A DNA stretch of 64,000 bases, taken from NCBI GenBank assembly GCA_032207245.1, contig CM063510.1, positions 49,278,095 through 49,342,094 of the forward strand, read 5' to 3'. Position numbers and translations under genes: made by a program. Under the pieces are notes generated by a model. The model was given only the letters and a program-made list of their open reading frames with translations. It made no database searches and was not told the origin of the DNA. This stretch comes from Pardosa pseudoannulata (Eukaryota > Arthropoda > Arachnida > Araneae > Lycosidae). Each line of letters opens with the position of its first letter. The stretch's first letter is position 1. This document shows positions 51,004-63,204 of this stretch, piece by piece.

Positions 51004-51178
51004 TGAATAATGGCCGAAGGGTTAGTTCTCTGATCTTCGATAGAGGAGTTCGTGGGTTCGAATCCTACTATAGCTTGAATGTTCGTAGCCGTTCGGATTC
51101 GGCTTTAAGCAGTCGGTTTCAGTTTCGTTTACCCTCGTGTTGTAGAAATGAGACCGTAGAGCTCCTAAACCAAATCAA
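51004..51178 (+). mobile_element. tRNA-derived SINE, family A copy
   Basis: A box region TGGCCGAAGGGTT, perfect B box GGTTCGAATCC (51055-51065), body GTTCGTAGCCGTTCGGATTCGG, tail TAGAGCTCCTAAACCAAATC. No clear target duplication, so it is older than the copies at 7.5 and 45.1 kb. Confidence 0.85.
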
Positions 51179-51179
51179 A

Positions 51180-52110
51180 TATGACACGTAACACTGTTTA
51201 ATTGCTAATAAATGAATATCTTTTGCACGAGATTTCTTGACTTTGAATTTGTTACCAATATTCTCTAAGGATCAATATTATTCGATTTACTTTTTTTTAT
51301 TTTGTATGTAAAAATAGCACGTTTTTTAAAATTCACTTTAAAACCGATAACAATAAATCCTGAAAAACTTTAAAATAATTTGAAATACATTTAATGTTAG
51401 TCGAGGTTACATGTTGCATCTGTCATATATTACAAATTAAATCAAGAGGTAATACGTTTTTATTGCATCTGCGTTTACCTCTATATGAGTTTGATACAGT
51501 GTTATATATCCCAGTATTTATGAAGTAAGATAAACATCTGAAAAAGTAGGTAAAATTTTATTGTAGATCTGTAATTTATTTACTGTGAGAATTTGAAATC
51601 TAGGAATGTGCAATATTTTTTTTTATTTAAAGCTCACGAAATTAAAAAAAAACCTTTTTTTAGTAAAGGGCATAGAAATTTTTATAGTGTTTTAAAAATT
51701 GTGGTATTAAATATAAAGAATGTATAATTTTGCAAGTTTAAATTCGTATATTCCAATGGAGGTTATTTTAAATGATTGAGAAATGCCCACGAATTTTAAA
51801 AAAGTAAAAATAAAATAAAAAATATTTTTTTTAAGGTTAAAGGTGATGTGCCCCCCTAAGTATTAGAATATCAGAAATAATGGTGTTTTACATTAGTGTG
51901 TAAGCGCAGAAAATCCTTTTCACAATGCATAGCTTATTTCACGATATCCGAGAATTATACTTAATTCAAACCTTTCACATCGAAGGTACATGCATCATGA
52001 TTGCGACAATGAACGTGCAACGAGAGTGCTCGTTGTTAGTTGATTAGGAGAAATTATGACATGTTTTCTCTCATGGGTAAATATTTGAAAAGTAATTACT
52101 TTACTCGATA
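51180..52110. other. AT-rich non-coding stretch
   Basis: No recognised feature. Confidence 0.5.
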
Positions 52111-52125
52111 TTTCTTTTTAGGGTC

Positions 52126-52491
52126 ATGACCAATGAGCAAAGACGTACCCTTTTGCAGACTCTTTATTTTACAATTCTATTTTTGATGAAGAACAATCTG
52201 GTGACACAAATAAAACAACTTTTACCTTCTAATGTTTCATCATTTTACCTTTTACGTACCTTTCCTGTGTACTGGAGTATATATACAGTAAACATTTCTA
52301 TAAATTTTTTAAATTGGTATGGTTTTATCTTTGCTGGTTTTAGCCTGTTCTGTTTTCGGATTAGGGCACTTTTATATGTTATGTCTCATTCTATTTACGA
52401 AAAACACCTTGTGATTGGCGCTTATGTCCTAAATAGGACTTCGCTCCGTAAAGCTTTAACTAACCAACCAACCACAAATAAAACAAATTAA
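52126..52491 (+). other. 121-codon open frame of unknown status
   Basis: The second-longest open frame that is not simple sequence. It starts at an ATG at 52126 and is rich in Phe, Leu, Tyr and Ile, as AT-rich DNA often yields. Its last 25 codons and 3' DNA (GGCGCTTATGTCC to the AACCAACCAACC run) look like a repeat tail. I see no known motif; coding status is doubtful. Confidence 0.2.
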
Positions 52492-52499
52492 GTATAGAT

Positions 52500-52845
52500 A
52501 TCGTGTCCCCATATAATGCTGGAAATGTTAGAGCAACTCAATGCCTCTGATGACGCTATCTGTTCAGATACAAAAAATGGTGGAGCACTCCTTGCCTCTG
52601 ATAAAGTTGTCCGTTCGCTCCGTCTTGGGCTACTTTTTCTCTGAAGAGGCCTTCAAATCTACCGAGTCTACTGTTGCCGGGGCCAAAGACGACTGACCCG
52701 CGTTAGCAACCCCTGTTTTCCAAAGGAATCAAAGCGGGGGGTGGCACTGACATCGCTTTCGTCCTTCGGTCAGTCTCTCGGGCTAGCGTTGTCCAGTAGT
52801 GTAACTCATTGTTATTGTGCCTTACTTTTCATGTCGTTTTGACAC
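52500..52845. other. GC-rich block with an internal ~65-bp duplication
   Basis: The most GC-rich stretch of the right half. Two adjacent diverged units share GAGCA(A/C)TC, TGCCTCTGAT(G/A)A and T(A/C)TGTTC/GTCCGTTC (about 52530-52568 and 52582-52620). No intact frame; a stop interrupts each reading. Likely a fragment of an old insertion. Confidence 0.35.
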
Positions 52846-54085
52846 TTCTATAGAGCTTGATGACTTTAAAAGGTTTTGCATTTTAAAGGAAAATATTAGT
52901 AAGAATCCAGTACGTGATAAAAAGAGTTGTTTGGGTACTTATGCTGCGATATAGAAATATTGTATTTATTAACCCATTAATGTTTAACCTGAAATTAAAT
53001 CATTGATTTACATGTATTATATATATATATATATTACTGGATCTAAAATATTTATGCTATAAACGAAGATACGAAATAGAATAAATATTCTTTGAAATAC
53101 ATCTACCTTGAATGACAATTCCACCTGTAGTTTGATAGCTAGCGATATGAAAATTTAATTGTATTGTTATTAAGCTTTAACCGAATATGCGTCACATATT
53201 CTCCCCCACTTTCAGCTACATCTGTGATCCAGAGATTGATGAGATGTCGGTCAGCCGTTAAATGCATGGCCAGTTTCATAACCCAGAAGACCAGTTTCTA
53301 ATTGAAACTCATATATAGGGCTAGATAATGTTATCAAATGATTGGATTAAATCTACCTTGCCAATGCTTATCGCTCCTGAATTAATTTCCCTTGATAGGA
53401 AAGGATTTAAGTTAGCCAAAGATTTGTGAATTATTGTATATCATTTCATATTTTCCATTAATTTCCTTTATTTTAGAAATAAATGCTGAAACACTAAAAA
53501 ATAATTAATATCCAGTATGCTAGCTTTCAAAATTTTATTGTGCCAACCCAATAAGGTAGAATAATTTCTACTGAATATGCTTTTGTAAATATATTTTATT
53601 CAGATTATTATATAGATTGCAGAGATTAAAAAATATGAAATTTAAACAATTTTGAATATTTTTCGATATATTTCATGTAATATGTGCTTTATAAACCCAT
53701 CATAAATTAAGAAAATGGTATGCATGTTTGACATCGTTAGCTTAAAAAAAAGCATCGAAATTTGGGCAACTCGTCTTTGGAGCTTCTGCAACTCAAATGT
53801 GTAGGATTTGGTTTTATAACTGTGTGGGGCACTAATGAGCCAGCCAATGAGGATATTAAAGAATAAGTCACATGTCAAATGAAGGAAGTAGAGATCGAAA
53901 TTAAATTATGTAAAGGAGTAACACAATAGGAATAGTTGAGTAATAATTGTGGTGCATGCGGAAAACTACAAGCAGCAACAAGAAAATTATTGAAAATTTA
54001 TAAAATTTATAGAAAATAAGTAGCAAGTTTTTTTTTTTAACAGAACAACAACTTTAACTAGTCATTCTCCAGAAGTGATTAAATA
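52846..54085. other. AT-rich non-coding stretch
   Basis: No supported gene. A short TATATATATA run lies at 53017-53034. Confidence 0.5.
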
Positions 54086-54089
<4 letters not shown>

Positions 54090-54142
<53 letters not shown>

Positions 54143-54194
54143 TTTATATATATAAATATATGTATCTATCTATCTGTATATTCTATCTATCTAT

Positions 54195-54245
<51 letters not shown>
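54090..54245. repeat. (AT)n with CTAT interruptions, left of solo LTR
   Basis: Pure AT at 54090-54136, TATAAATATA and CTATCTAT/TCTATC units, then pure AT to 54245, where the LTR begins. Confidence 0.95.
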
Positions 54246-54248
<3 letters not shown>

Positions 54249-55158
54249 AACGTATCCGGTCCCTATTTTAGGTGACACAGTGAAGAAGCAGGTTTTTCTT
54301 GAATAAATATTTATTTACACCTGACAGTTATATACACATTTCTAGATACACAATACAAATGCAGTTCACAAGCATGAGAAACATTAGACGTAGGCCTAAA
54401 TAGAGACATATGAAAAAGGGTCCCTGCCGAATGGTTTAGTAACCGACGGAAGATAACAATTCGGTATCGCGTAAAAGTTTTCGTTTGTAATGATGTAGGC
54501 AGTACCCTCAATTAGACGAGAGTTTGAAGTAACATTTGGTATCTTCGAAGAAGATGAAACAAAGTCCGAATTCCTAAGAGGAAAACAAATTCAATCCTGA
54601 AGAATATCGAATTAAAAGAAAACCAAAGGTACAGGAAATCGTTATCAATCTCAGAAAGAGATATATCCCCAGGTGGGAGAGCGCTAAGAAAAACTCTCCG
54701 ATGGAAAGACTGGTGAAGACGCCCTCCGAATTAGCTGGTTGCTAGCTAACTAACTTCTCTAAAAAATCTTCTCTTGTCTATTTATAGGGAAGGGGCCTTT
54801 AATAGACGGGGCCTCAACCACAATTTCATTATTGGATCATCTGGTGATGACCTCAACTTCAACCAACTGGATTGGTCTGGGATAGACAATCACCCGCCGC
54901 AAACCCAGGAGTCACTGGAATTAGTGTCGGCAAAGATCCAATGTCGCAATATTCCTTTGTAGTTCCGATGGTGATATTTCTGGTTGTCAGTCTGGGTCTG
55001 GTTATTCCAGTTGTCTGGTCTATTGTTTCTCTACTGTAGGACACAAAAGTCTATACGTCGTGGTGCCGGGGAAGACAACACATTTGTCTCCACATAAGCG
55101 ATGTTTATTTCTCAAAGCAAAGTTCTTTGATGTCGACACTCCGTTAAATCACGCCGTT

Positions 55159-55161
<3 letters not shown>
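54246..55161 (-). mobile_element. Solo LTR inside an (AT)n tract
   Basis: A 916-bp unit with perfect 7-bp ends TGTAACG...CGTTACA, the TG...CA form of LTRs. On the minus strand a TATAAATAG box (54778-54786) lies mid-unit and an AATAAA (54310-54315) lies about 65 bp before the terminus, the promoter-then-polyadenylation order of U3-R-U5. (AT)n DNA abuts both ends (54198-54245 and 55162-55231), so insertion was into the microsatellite. There is no internal retroelement sequence on either side. It is unrelated in sequence to the LTR at 47.2 kb apart from its TGTAA start. Confidence 0.78.

Positions 55162-55231
<70 letters not shown>
55162..55231. repeat. (AT)n microsatellite, right of solo LTR
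   Basis: About 70 bp of pure AT following the LTR's terminal CGTTACA. Confidence 0.97.
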
Positions 55232-55234
<3 letters not shown>

Positions 55235-57300
55235 GCTTAAATACAATATGAAATATAATTAAATGAAAAAGAACTATAGTAAATGAAAAAAATAACTATA
55301 TTATATTAAACAAAATCTAGATAAATATGTAACTATATTAAAATTATCTAACTATACTAAATGGGAAAAAACTAATACGAAATTCGAAGGTAACGAATAA
55401 CTCTAAAGTCCTGTTACTTGAATTTTTAATAACAAAATTTTAAATTTAAAACTATTAAAAAGAGAACACTTTAATATAATTAAAAAATGAAGCGAGCAAT
55501 ATTGCTTGATTGAAAATTCATCACATGCAACTAATATATTCAGATATGTATACATGTACAGACATACATGCAAAGCACAATTTGTATATATTTTAATAAT
55601 GTAAGTATTTTAATAATACTTACGTTATCTTTTAACTGATGGGATTTTTCCCTCGAAATTTCTTAATTTTACAGAGTTTTAAGCAACACTTAAAGGTGAG
55701 TCGTATGAAATTTTCCTGAAATCGACACAGGTTAATTAACTGTTTCAAAACTAATCCCTTCAGCAACGAATATCTGGTTATTCCAATAAAACATGCAATT
55801 TGTTCTTAAATCGGGAAAAAGTGTGAGTTTAAACCACTAAAGTAGATACGTAATTGCTCATTAAGTTTATTGCAACGAATATCACACTTTTAATTACCTG
55901 GGAGATTGGGGCTCAATAAATGCAACGTTAATACCTGCTAATAGCTCTGAATTTGTAACGTTGCATTTCTCTCGCAAATTTCCATTCTGTTTGATTCCGT
56001 ACATTCCCTCCCTCCGAATCATGCTTTAATAACAAATTCCATCGCTTCTTTCTAATTTGGTTCCCATTTAGTTTTCAAATTACTTTGAGAACGAGTGTTT
56101 ATAGTAACCAAATACTAAACATGATATATATCTCTCCGAGGCTAATGCAAATTGTGTTTATATATAATACTAAACACTAATGCACCTTCCTATCCCCCCT
56201 ACAAATGTAAATACTCAAAACATAATTAACCTAACGAAAATGTAACGCGCATTTCACGAAATGCAAACATTAGCTTTGCAGCAAAAGTTGCCGAGGGACG
56301 TTTCAAACCTTTTCAGGTTCACGGAGATGGATGACCTCCAAGCTCCTCTAATAGTTCATTACGAAGTCCCAATGCGTATTTCATTCCCTTAAGTAGGACT
56401 TCCAAAAGTAATTAGTTGACTCAAGATGCTTTCTAAGGGCGTGGGTTTTTATATTTATGCACAGGGCGTTTGCTTCGTTTAGACAAAGCTAAGCGGGAGT
56501 TCTAAATGTTAGACGTGGTGGCGTTGATGTCCATTACTTTGGATAAAGGAGGTGGATTTTATGTATTTTGTCATTATTACTATCTAAGAGTCTATGATTA
56601 CTTTTCAGAAAATAACTTTGAGAGGCCAATAGAAATTCATCGTAGTGAAGCTGTTTTCTTTGTTCTCTAATAATTCACACGTTATCATTTTTTCAAAACA
56701 AATAGCTTTTCAGGTTCATTAAAATCAATCAAGATTAAACAATTTTTTTTAAAAAATCTAACAAATTAGTTATCTCGTAATTAAGATTAACTTTTAAATA
56801 TTTCATATTAAGTATTCTTAATAGTGCTGAAACAAAAATGTTTCTGTAATTTAAACATTTTCATTTTTTTATTACTTGGAATTTTTGTAATGAATATTTT
56901 CGTCTTTTTACCACATATTTTGCCTTTTTGTATATTTTGTATTAGTATTGGAAGAGATACATTACAATATTTATTTAAGTACAAAATAAATTGATGGTGA
57001 TAATTCTGTATGTTATAAAGACAACTATATATAACGACAATTTATTAACAAGATGGTGCATAGGTAAAGTATATAAGCTAATATACGTTCTTACACCTGC
57101 TATAAAATTTCTTTAAACACCGAATTACATGACGTAAAAGTTGTATAACAACAGTTCGCATCGTGATTAAGAGGCAATAAATGTTTAAATGTTATAGTTA
57201 ATAGCTTTCCAACATGCAATATGCTTCTTGCCTTTCTCGGTTTATCCAAAGAAGTATATTTCAAAATTTGTCATTAAGTTCAGTAGTTGTTACGGTAAGA
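55232..57300. other. Mostly unique AT-rich DNA
   Basis: No gene recognised. Segment 55850-56540 is less AT-rich and free of repeats, with homeodomain-like TTTAATTACC at about 55889; it could be conserved non-coding DNA, but nothing here shows it. Confidence 0.4.
55918..55968. repeat. Perfect 13-bp inverted repeat
   Basis: AAATGCAACGTTA (55918-55930) and its exact inverse TAACGTTGCATTT (55956-55968), separated by 25 bases. Confidence 0.7.
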
Positions 57301-57306
57301 AAATAG

Positions 57307-57463
57307 TAACTGAAGGACAGGGCGCTGATCTTCGTTACCATAGTTCTCGGATTTGAATCCCATTCCTGGCATGAATGTTCCTATTCGTTCGGAATCCCTT
57401 TTTAAACAACAAGTCCAGGTCTAATTAGACCCTCGTGATGAAAACACTAAACCGAAACAAATC
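57307..57463 (+). mobile_element. Decayed SINE family A copy beside (AT)n
   Basis: GGGCGCTGATCTTCG, a B box changed to GGATTTGAATCCC, then GGCATGAATGTTCC, CGTTCGGAATCC, AATTAGACCCTCGTG and CTAAACCGAAACAAATC. The tail runs directly into the next microsatellite. Confidence 0.78.
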
Positions 57464-57465
57464 AT

Positions 57466-57525
57466 AGGTATATGTATATGTGTGTATATATATTTATATA
57501 TAATATATATATACTTATATACATG

Positions 57526-57574
<49 letters not shown>

Positions 57575-57635
57575 ATATATATATATGTGTGTGTATATAT
57601 ATATATATGTGTATATATGTATATGTGTATATATG

Positions 57636-57706
<71 letters not shown>

Positions 57707-57707
57707 T
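57466..57707. repeat. (AT)n/(GT)n microsatellite
   Basis: TATATG/GTGTATAT units, pure AT tracts and a terminal (GT)n of about 24 bp (57682-57706). The Tyr-Ile-Cys frames across it are artefacts. Confidence 0.96.
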
Positions 57708-57709
57708 AT

Positions 57710-58580
57710 ATATCAAAATCCTTTCACTTTAATATTTCCTTTAATATTTCACTTTAATATTTCCCTTTACCGTAGCAATGGTAATCTATGATTTTTAAAT
57801 TCTGATAAATTATATATTTGAAAAATAAAAGTTTTCTACTTAACTTAATGAAACATGGTGGATACAATTAATACAAATGCATGAAGAAATAGTATGTGAA
57901 TAGCACCATTGTTCAATAGTATCACTAGCTTTAACATGATCTAATCATATAATTAAATGAAATGTTAAATTTATGAATGAAACTCAAAAGATAACTCATT
58001 TTAATGATACTGCTGTTGGTTAATCTGAGTTCCGTTTTAGGTCGCGTGAATTATGTTCCAAGAGTATTTAAAATTACGATACAATTTTCACATTTCCCTT
58101 TAGACTTAAATTTGCAGTCGTAAATCACCACCTAATTTCTAAACAGTCCCCACATTCTGTTGTGGTTTTCTAACCTATAACTGTTCTATTATGTTTAAAA
58201 AGTATGAATATTCTAAGAAAACGGGAACTTTCAGTGGTACATCACAGTATTAATCCTAGAATCAGAAGTATGTATTATATTTTAGATATTAAAATGTGCA
58301 AATGTACATACTAAATTCACATATGTATTAAAATCTCGAAATATTTGTCAACTATACATTTTAAAATACTTGTACCAATTGATACATAATCGATATACGG
58401 TTGAGTCATGTTATTGAAAATGGGATATACTATTTGTATGATTTTGATCAATCGTTTTGAGATATTAGAGAAATAATGACAAAATATTATGTGACAAGTT
58501 TGTATTCATTATTGAGATGGCATCAATTAATGACCGTTCTTGCTGATCTCATTATCGTCTAATATTTGAGATATCACCTA
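57710..58580. other. AT-rich non-coding stretch
   Basis: Starts with a short direct repetition of CTTTAATATTTC (57725-57760). No other recognised feature. Confidence 0.5.
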
Positions 58581-58581
58581 A

Positions 58582-59391
58582 TCCCCTATATAATAATAGC
58601 CGAAGTTATCTGTCAGCCAGTCCTTGAATTTATGAAGCGATTGGAGATATAATTGGTAGGGAGAACCATATTGGATTTTTAATGAGTTAGGGTTAACAAA
58701 ATTCAAAGCAAATCTTTAAAATTTTCGAAATCTACCCCTCCCTCCCTTTTCGAGCATTGAATGCCATTCTTTCCGAGCCCTATTTTTACCGGTTAAGAGC
58801 AGGCTATTAAGATTATCACATAATAAATAATTTTCTAACATAATGACGTCATTTCTTTATCCATCTCATTTAATAATTTATTTTAAATTATTTAATTGTC
58901 TGCATTATTTTTATACGTTTTATCACTGAACGTATTACGTAAATATTTTTCTTTCCTATTTAGCATAAACCATTGATTAGGTACATATGTGATGATTTAA
59001 ATTTAATAATCGATTATTTTTTTTAAATGAAAACTTTATCACCAGTATTAACACCAAATTCTTTTCAAAAAATTCTAGGAGTCTATTTCATGGACTAATA
59101 AAAATCTAGCATTTCAGCTATATATATTTGGAAATAAAAAAGTTAGTTCGTTTGTATGTTTGTTTTTTATACATAACCACACAGTATGACTAAATGAATT
59201 CAACGTGATTCTAAACTGCATTCACAGTATCGGGAGACATTAGAGGAGTATGAAGATAAACAAATTATTGAGCGTATACCCGATAATTCTCAGCGAAAAA
59301 AAAACATTTTTTTCCTGCCTTATAGGGTACTATACAATTCTGGAAAATTAAAACATCTTCTGATCCCGTCATATGACGGGCTATATGCTAG
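58582..59391 (+). mobile_element. Non-autonomous Helitron, copy 2
   Basis: An 810-bp element starting TCCCCTATATAATAATAGCC after A (58581) and ending CTAG (59388-59391) before T (59392). A perfect 16-bp palindrome CCCGTCATATGACGGG (59365-59380) ends 7 bases before CTAG, the classic Helitron 3' hairpin. Collinear with 16805-17779 but without that copy's MITE. About 130 bp (59055-59190) is divergent between the copies. No Rep/helicase is encoded. Confidence 0.88.
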
Positions 59392-59392
59392 T

Positions 59393-61070
59393 ATACATAT
59401 ACGGATGATGACAAAACTGCTGAGAACAGTAGCTGTGGTGGAGATGTGAACAAAAGTATTTAGGATCTAAGTTTTCCGAAAAAGCTAATAATTATTCCGG
59501 AGTTGTTAATTGGGTTTTATATTATTTTTAAATCTAGTGGTAAATAAAGCTTTATTACTGAAGTCAGTGAAAGTTCGATTAGGGTGTAATTAAAATTTAC
59601 TTCTTTATATTTGAATTATTTAAACATTAGCAACTTTTCATTCATGTACTGACTAAACTTGTATGCCTGCGAGGTCCTAAATATTAATCCCAGTCATGAT
59701 GGGTAGACGAAGTGCGTATGCAGCTCCAAGCTGCAGGTATTCTTCGAAATATCTCAGTAAGCGAAAGTTTTATTACAAACGAAGAAAACAGGCCACTGCT
59801 GTTGCGAACAGCAGAAATCTGCAATAGGATTTAGTTAACAGGACACGGGAAATGAAACAAACAATTAAGGTCAGTGGGTAGTAAGCTGTTACTTTGAGCC
59901 AATGAAAACACAGGCCTGGATCGCTGGAGGGAATTTGAAATAGCGAGGTGGTATACAAGAAAGATTAAATGCAGGTTGAACTGTTGGAAATCACACAGGT
60001 TACACAGGGTTATTGGGTATTCAAACGAATAGTATAATTGCGAACTCTTACACCTGCACAGAAAAAATAGTAACCTGAAAAGAACGACAGAATTTGAATT
60101 TAAAAAAAATTCTATAAATTTCATTTTAATCAGATAAAATTTTTAAGGCTATTTCATCAAGTGAGATTAAAAAGTAAGAGTAAATTGAATTTTATGAGGT
60201 GTCATTAAACATTATAGATTATAGACAGATACAAACATTTAAAAATTGCATGCAGTAACTAGTATGCTATTAATTACCATTAATCTCTTACTCGTGAAGC
60301 TTGAACTCAGCTCGGGCAACGCAAATTCGCCAATTTTGGAATGCCCGCCTTGAGTACGGGCAATAAAGATAAACGGTATTTCAAATCCTTGAAGCCCGAA
60401 ATCTTTAATTTGCCATTTTCCTCAACAGGGATTTTTTCCCGATAAAAAATCGTCAGTTTCACGCTATTTCTGGAATGCTGTAAAGGATTTGTGAAATTCA
60501 AAGGAATCTGAGCGACATGAAATTCATAACAGTTGATATAGATAATAATATTGTTGTATTAGATTATCATATTTATCCAGAAAATTATGTCAAAAAATTA
60601 TGTTGGCATGTGTATGTGTCGAATATGACCCCATTGATTTTTATGATCGAACTTTAAGCAAAATTGGGTAAATCCACTAGATTCTTAGCAGCACATGAGT
60701 CAAGTTGTAACCAATTAGCAATTCCCTTTTCTCTTCCTCTTACTTGTGTTAATTTAGAATAATATCTCTTTATATTACATTAGCTATGCAGACATTGTGA
60801 TGTGAGTAATATTATTCCAATCATTAAAAAAAAATCCATAAAGAATGAAGCACGTTCACCACAAATCAAACATTTGTTCAATCGCAATTTGTGTTTCTAA
60901 TATCTTGTTTATATTCGTGAAATAAAAGTGAAAGTAGAACAAAATATTAAAAGGGAACATAATGAATCAATTTTTCTAATTCTTTGTTCGTATTTTTATT
61001 CAAATTATAGTCTTTAAGTGCTTATGTGCATTAAATAGCATTACAATTATGCTGTATGCTAGCAATTATA
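59393..61070. other. Mixed stretch, no supported gene
   Basis: Two leftward frames, 59831-60124 (97 codons) and 60307-60501 (64 codons), lie in less AT-rich DNA, but neither shows a known domain or exon boundary. A tRNA-like scrap (GAGGTCCTAAATATTAATCCC at about 59671-59691) might be a SINE relic. Confidence 0.4.
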
Positions 61071-61080
61071 GAGAAAAATA

Positions 61081-61252
61081 CAGTTTTTGGTTCACTACGG
61101 TCTACTTATTGCAACACGAGGGCTAATTAGACCAGGACCTACTGCTTAACACGTATTCCGAACGGCTACGAACATCCATGCCATAGTGGGATTCGAACCC
61201 ACGAACTCCGGTTCCGAAGGCCAGCACCCTTACCATTCGGCCATCGTTCGGC
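61081..61252 (-). mobile_element. tRNA-derived SINE, family A, best-preserved promoter
   Basis: A minus-strand copy with a B box GGTTCGAATCC (61190-61200) and an A-box region TGGCCGAATGG. Flanks AGAAAAATACAG (61072-61083) and AGAAAAATGTAG (61253-61264) form an imperfect target duplication. The head-to-tail order is complete: CCGAACGATGGCC, GTTCGTAGCCGTTCGG, CCTGGTCTAATTAGCCCTCGTG, TAGACCGTAGTG. Confidence 0.88.
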
Positions 61253-61264
61253 AGAAAAATGTAG

Positions 61265-63195
61265 GAGTGATTGGTGTAGGAAAAGGTTAATAAGTTTTTA
61301 CTTCTACCTGCTAACAAAATATGTAATTATAACACCAGCGTTAACACGCTAAATGACGTTGCATACCAATTACTGTGGCTCAACGCCAAATTACATCAGT
61401 ACGGTAAAAACACAATACAAAAGTTTCAAACGCTAAGGGAAATCTTGTGTGGCTTAATTATTAGTAAATTCTCTGAGAAATTTATTTAGAAAGCGAAATA
61501 GTTAAATAAAATAATAAAGTTATATCGAATAGTTTATAAAAAATAATAAATTACTTTTAAAAATTTTCAAATCTTAATTTAATTAAATATCTTTGTGATG
61601 TAAGAACCCCAAATCAATATCGTAATTAAAATATTTCTCTCGTTTGCTAAATTTTAAAATAAAATCAGTTTTTCTTGAAAGAGATTTGCTCTAAAATAGA
61701 ATTATATATATACAACAATAACAAAAGAATAAATGGCATTATAAACTTTTCATTGCTAGTTTAGTAGTCATTTTTATTAAAATATTTTGAAAAATTTTAT
61801 TTCTATAGTATTACGAATTGTCTGATAGTTGTATAATACCAGAATTTATATTTAGCTGAAAATTAGCATGGAGTTTAGTTATTCATAGAGTGAAAATTTC
61901 TCAGATGTACTCTAGGGAAAAAATGTGATATATTACAAGGAGCATGAAAAATCGCTTTAAAATATCTTATCGAAAGTACTTTTTCTTATCTTAACAAAGT
62001 ATTTTATATCTCAAAAGCCATGACGTTTTTTCTGAAGAAATATATCACTCGAGGGGAAAAAGGGAAAAATGTTTGATGCAAGAATACATGAAACCGTAGA
62101 TTCTGGAACTGGAATGTTTAATCAAAAAATATGTTTGTAATTGAATTAAAATTTGACGTACATCAAAAAAAAATTATAATATTTTTGTATTATTTCGCTT
62201 TCTATATAAATTTAATAAAAAATGAATAATAATAAGAACAAATAGTATTTCAATATTAAAGCTTGAAATTTTTTCCAGATTTAATTTTTTGTTGTTTAAA
62301 GTAACTGATATTATATTAAAATGACACTCTTAATAATCAGTATCAAATATTATTTATCACGTCCACACCGGTGTTAATTTTTTTTGTTAGAAGGTGGCAG
62401 TATTAATATATTAATAACTAACGTACCTTTTAAGAGCTAATACTTTCTCGGAATATTTTTTCTTTTTGCGAGTGCAGATGATAATTATATAAAAAAATCA
62501 TGGCATTTTACCTCGTATTTTTTCAGCCTAACATGTTCATTTCAGCTATAAGATAAACATGCATTTTTGACAAATACATGGACTGAAATAATGACTAATA
62601 GTTAGAACATTGTGTGCGGGTTCATTTCGGAGCGGAATTGTACCGGGAGAGGGCGTTTTGCGCGTAAATTTAGTTATTCAGTTAAATGTCAATAGATCGA
62701 AAATTATTTAATTTTTTAACCAACTTTTCGTATTTTATATTGAAGTATATAAACAAATATTATTAATAGAAATTTATAAATAACAACCATAAAATTTTTG
62801 TAAACAAAAAATATATTTTTTAGTGGATAAATTTATAATAGTATCGTAAATATGAAAAATCAAATAGAAATAGTAGTATATAGTTTTAATTTTTTCCCGT
62901 TCTGTGGTTCCACATCGATTGATGTAAAAACTAGTTTTTATTTGTCTAAGATTTTCCAGAATCTATGTAGTGGACAAGAACATTCGGCTTCCTGTATGTA
63001 CCGTTATTTTTGTATCCACAAACAAACCATGTTGTTACACTAACCCGTACGTGACCCATGCTCAAATATCAATCGTCAGAAAACGTACTAGTACGTGTCC
63101 AGCATAGAATGTGTTTATTATAAAGCTTCACTTTAAGGTAATATACTTACAGGTACTAAAACATAAATTTATTATTGTGATATACGTGTAGTGCG
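61265..63195. other. AT-rich non-coding stretch
   Basis: No supported gene or repeat. A 14-bp palindrome ACGTACTAGTACGT lies at 63083-63096. Confidence 0.5.
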
Positions 63196-63204
63196 TACAA
63201 TTTA

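Noticed and set aside
59831..60124. 97-codon leftward frame rich in Phe, Leu and Ser
   Set aside because: Looks hydrophobic only because of composition. No signal-anchor layout or family motif is recognisable.
60307..60501. 64-codon leftward frame in less AT-rich DNA, possibly an exon
   Set aside because: No splice-site pair in frame and no recognised protein; evidence is too weak for a gene call.
61180..61250. Possible functional tRNA gene
   Set aside because: A and B boxes are good, but the segment is the head of a SINE with body, tail and target duplication, and no tRNA acceptor stem closes around it.
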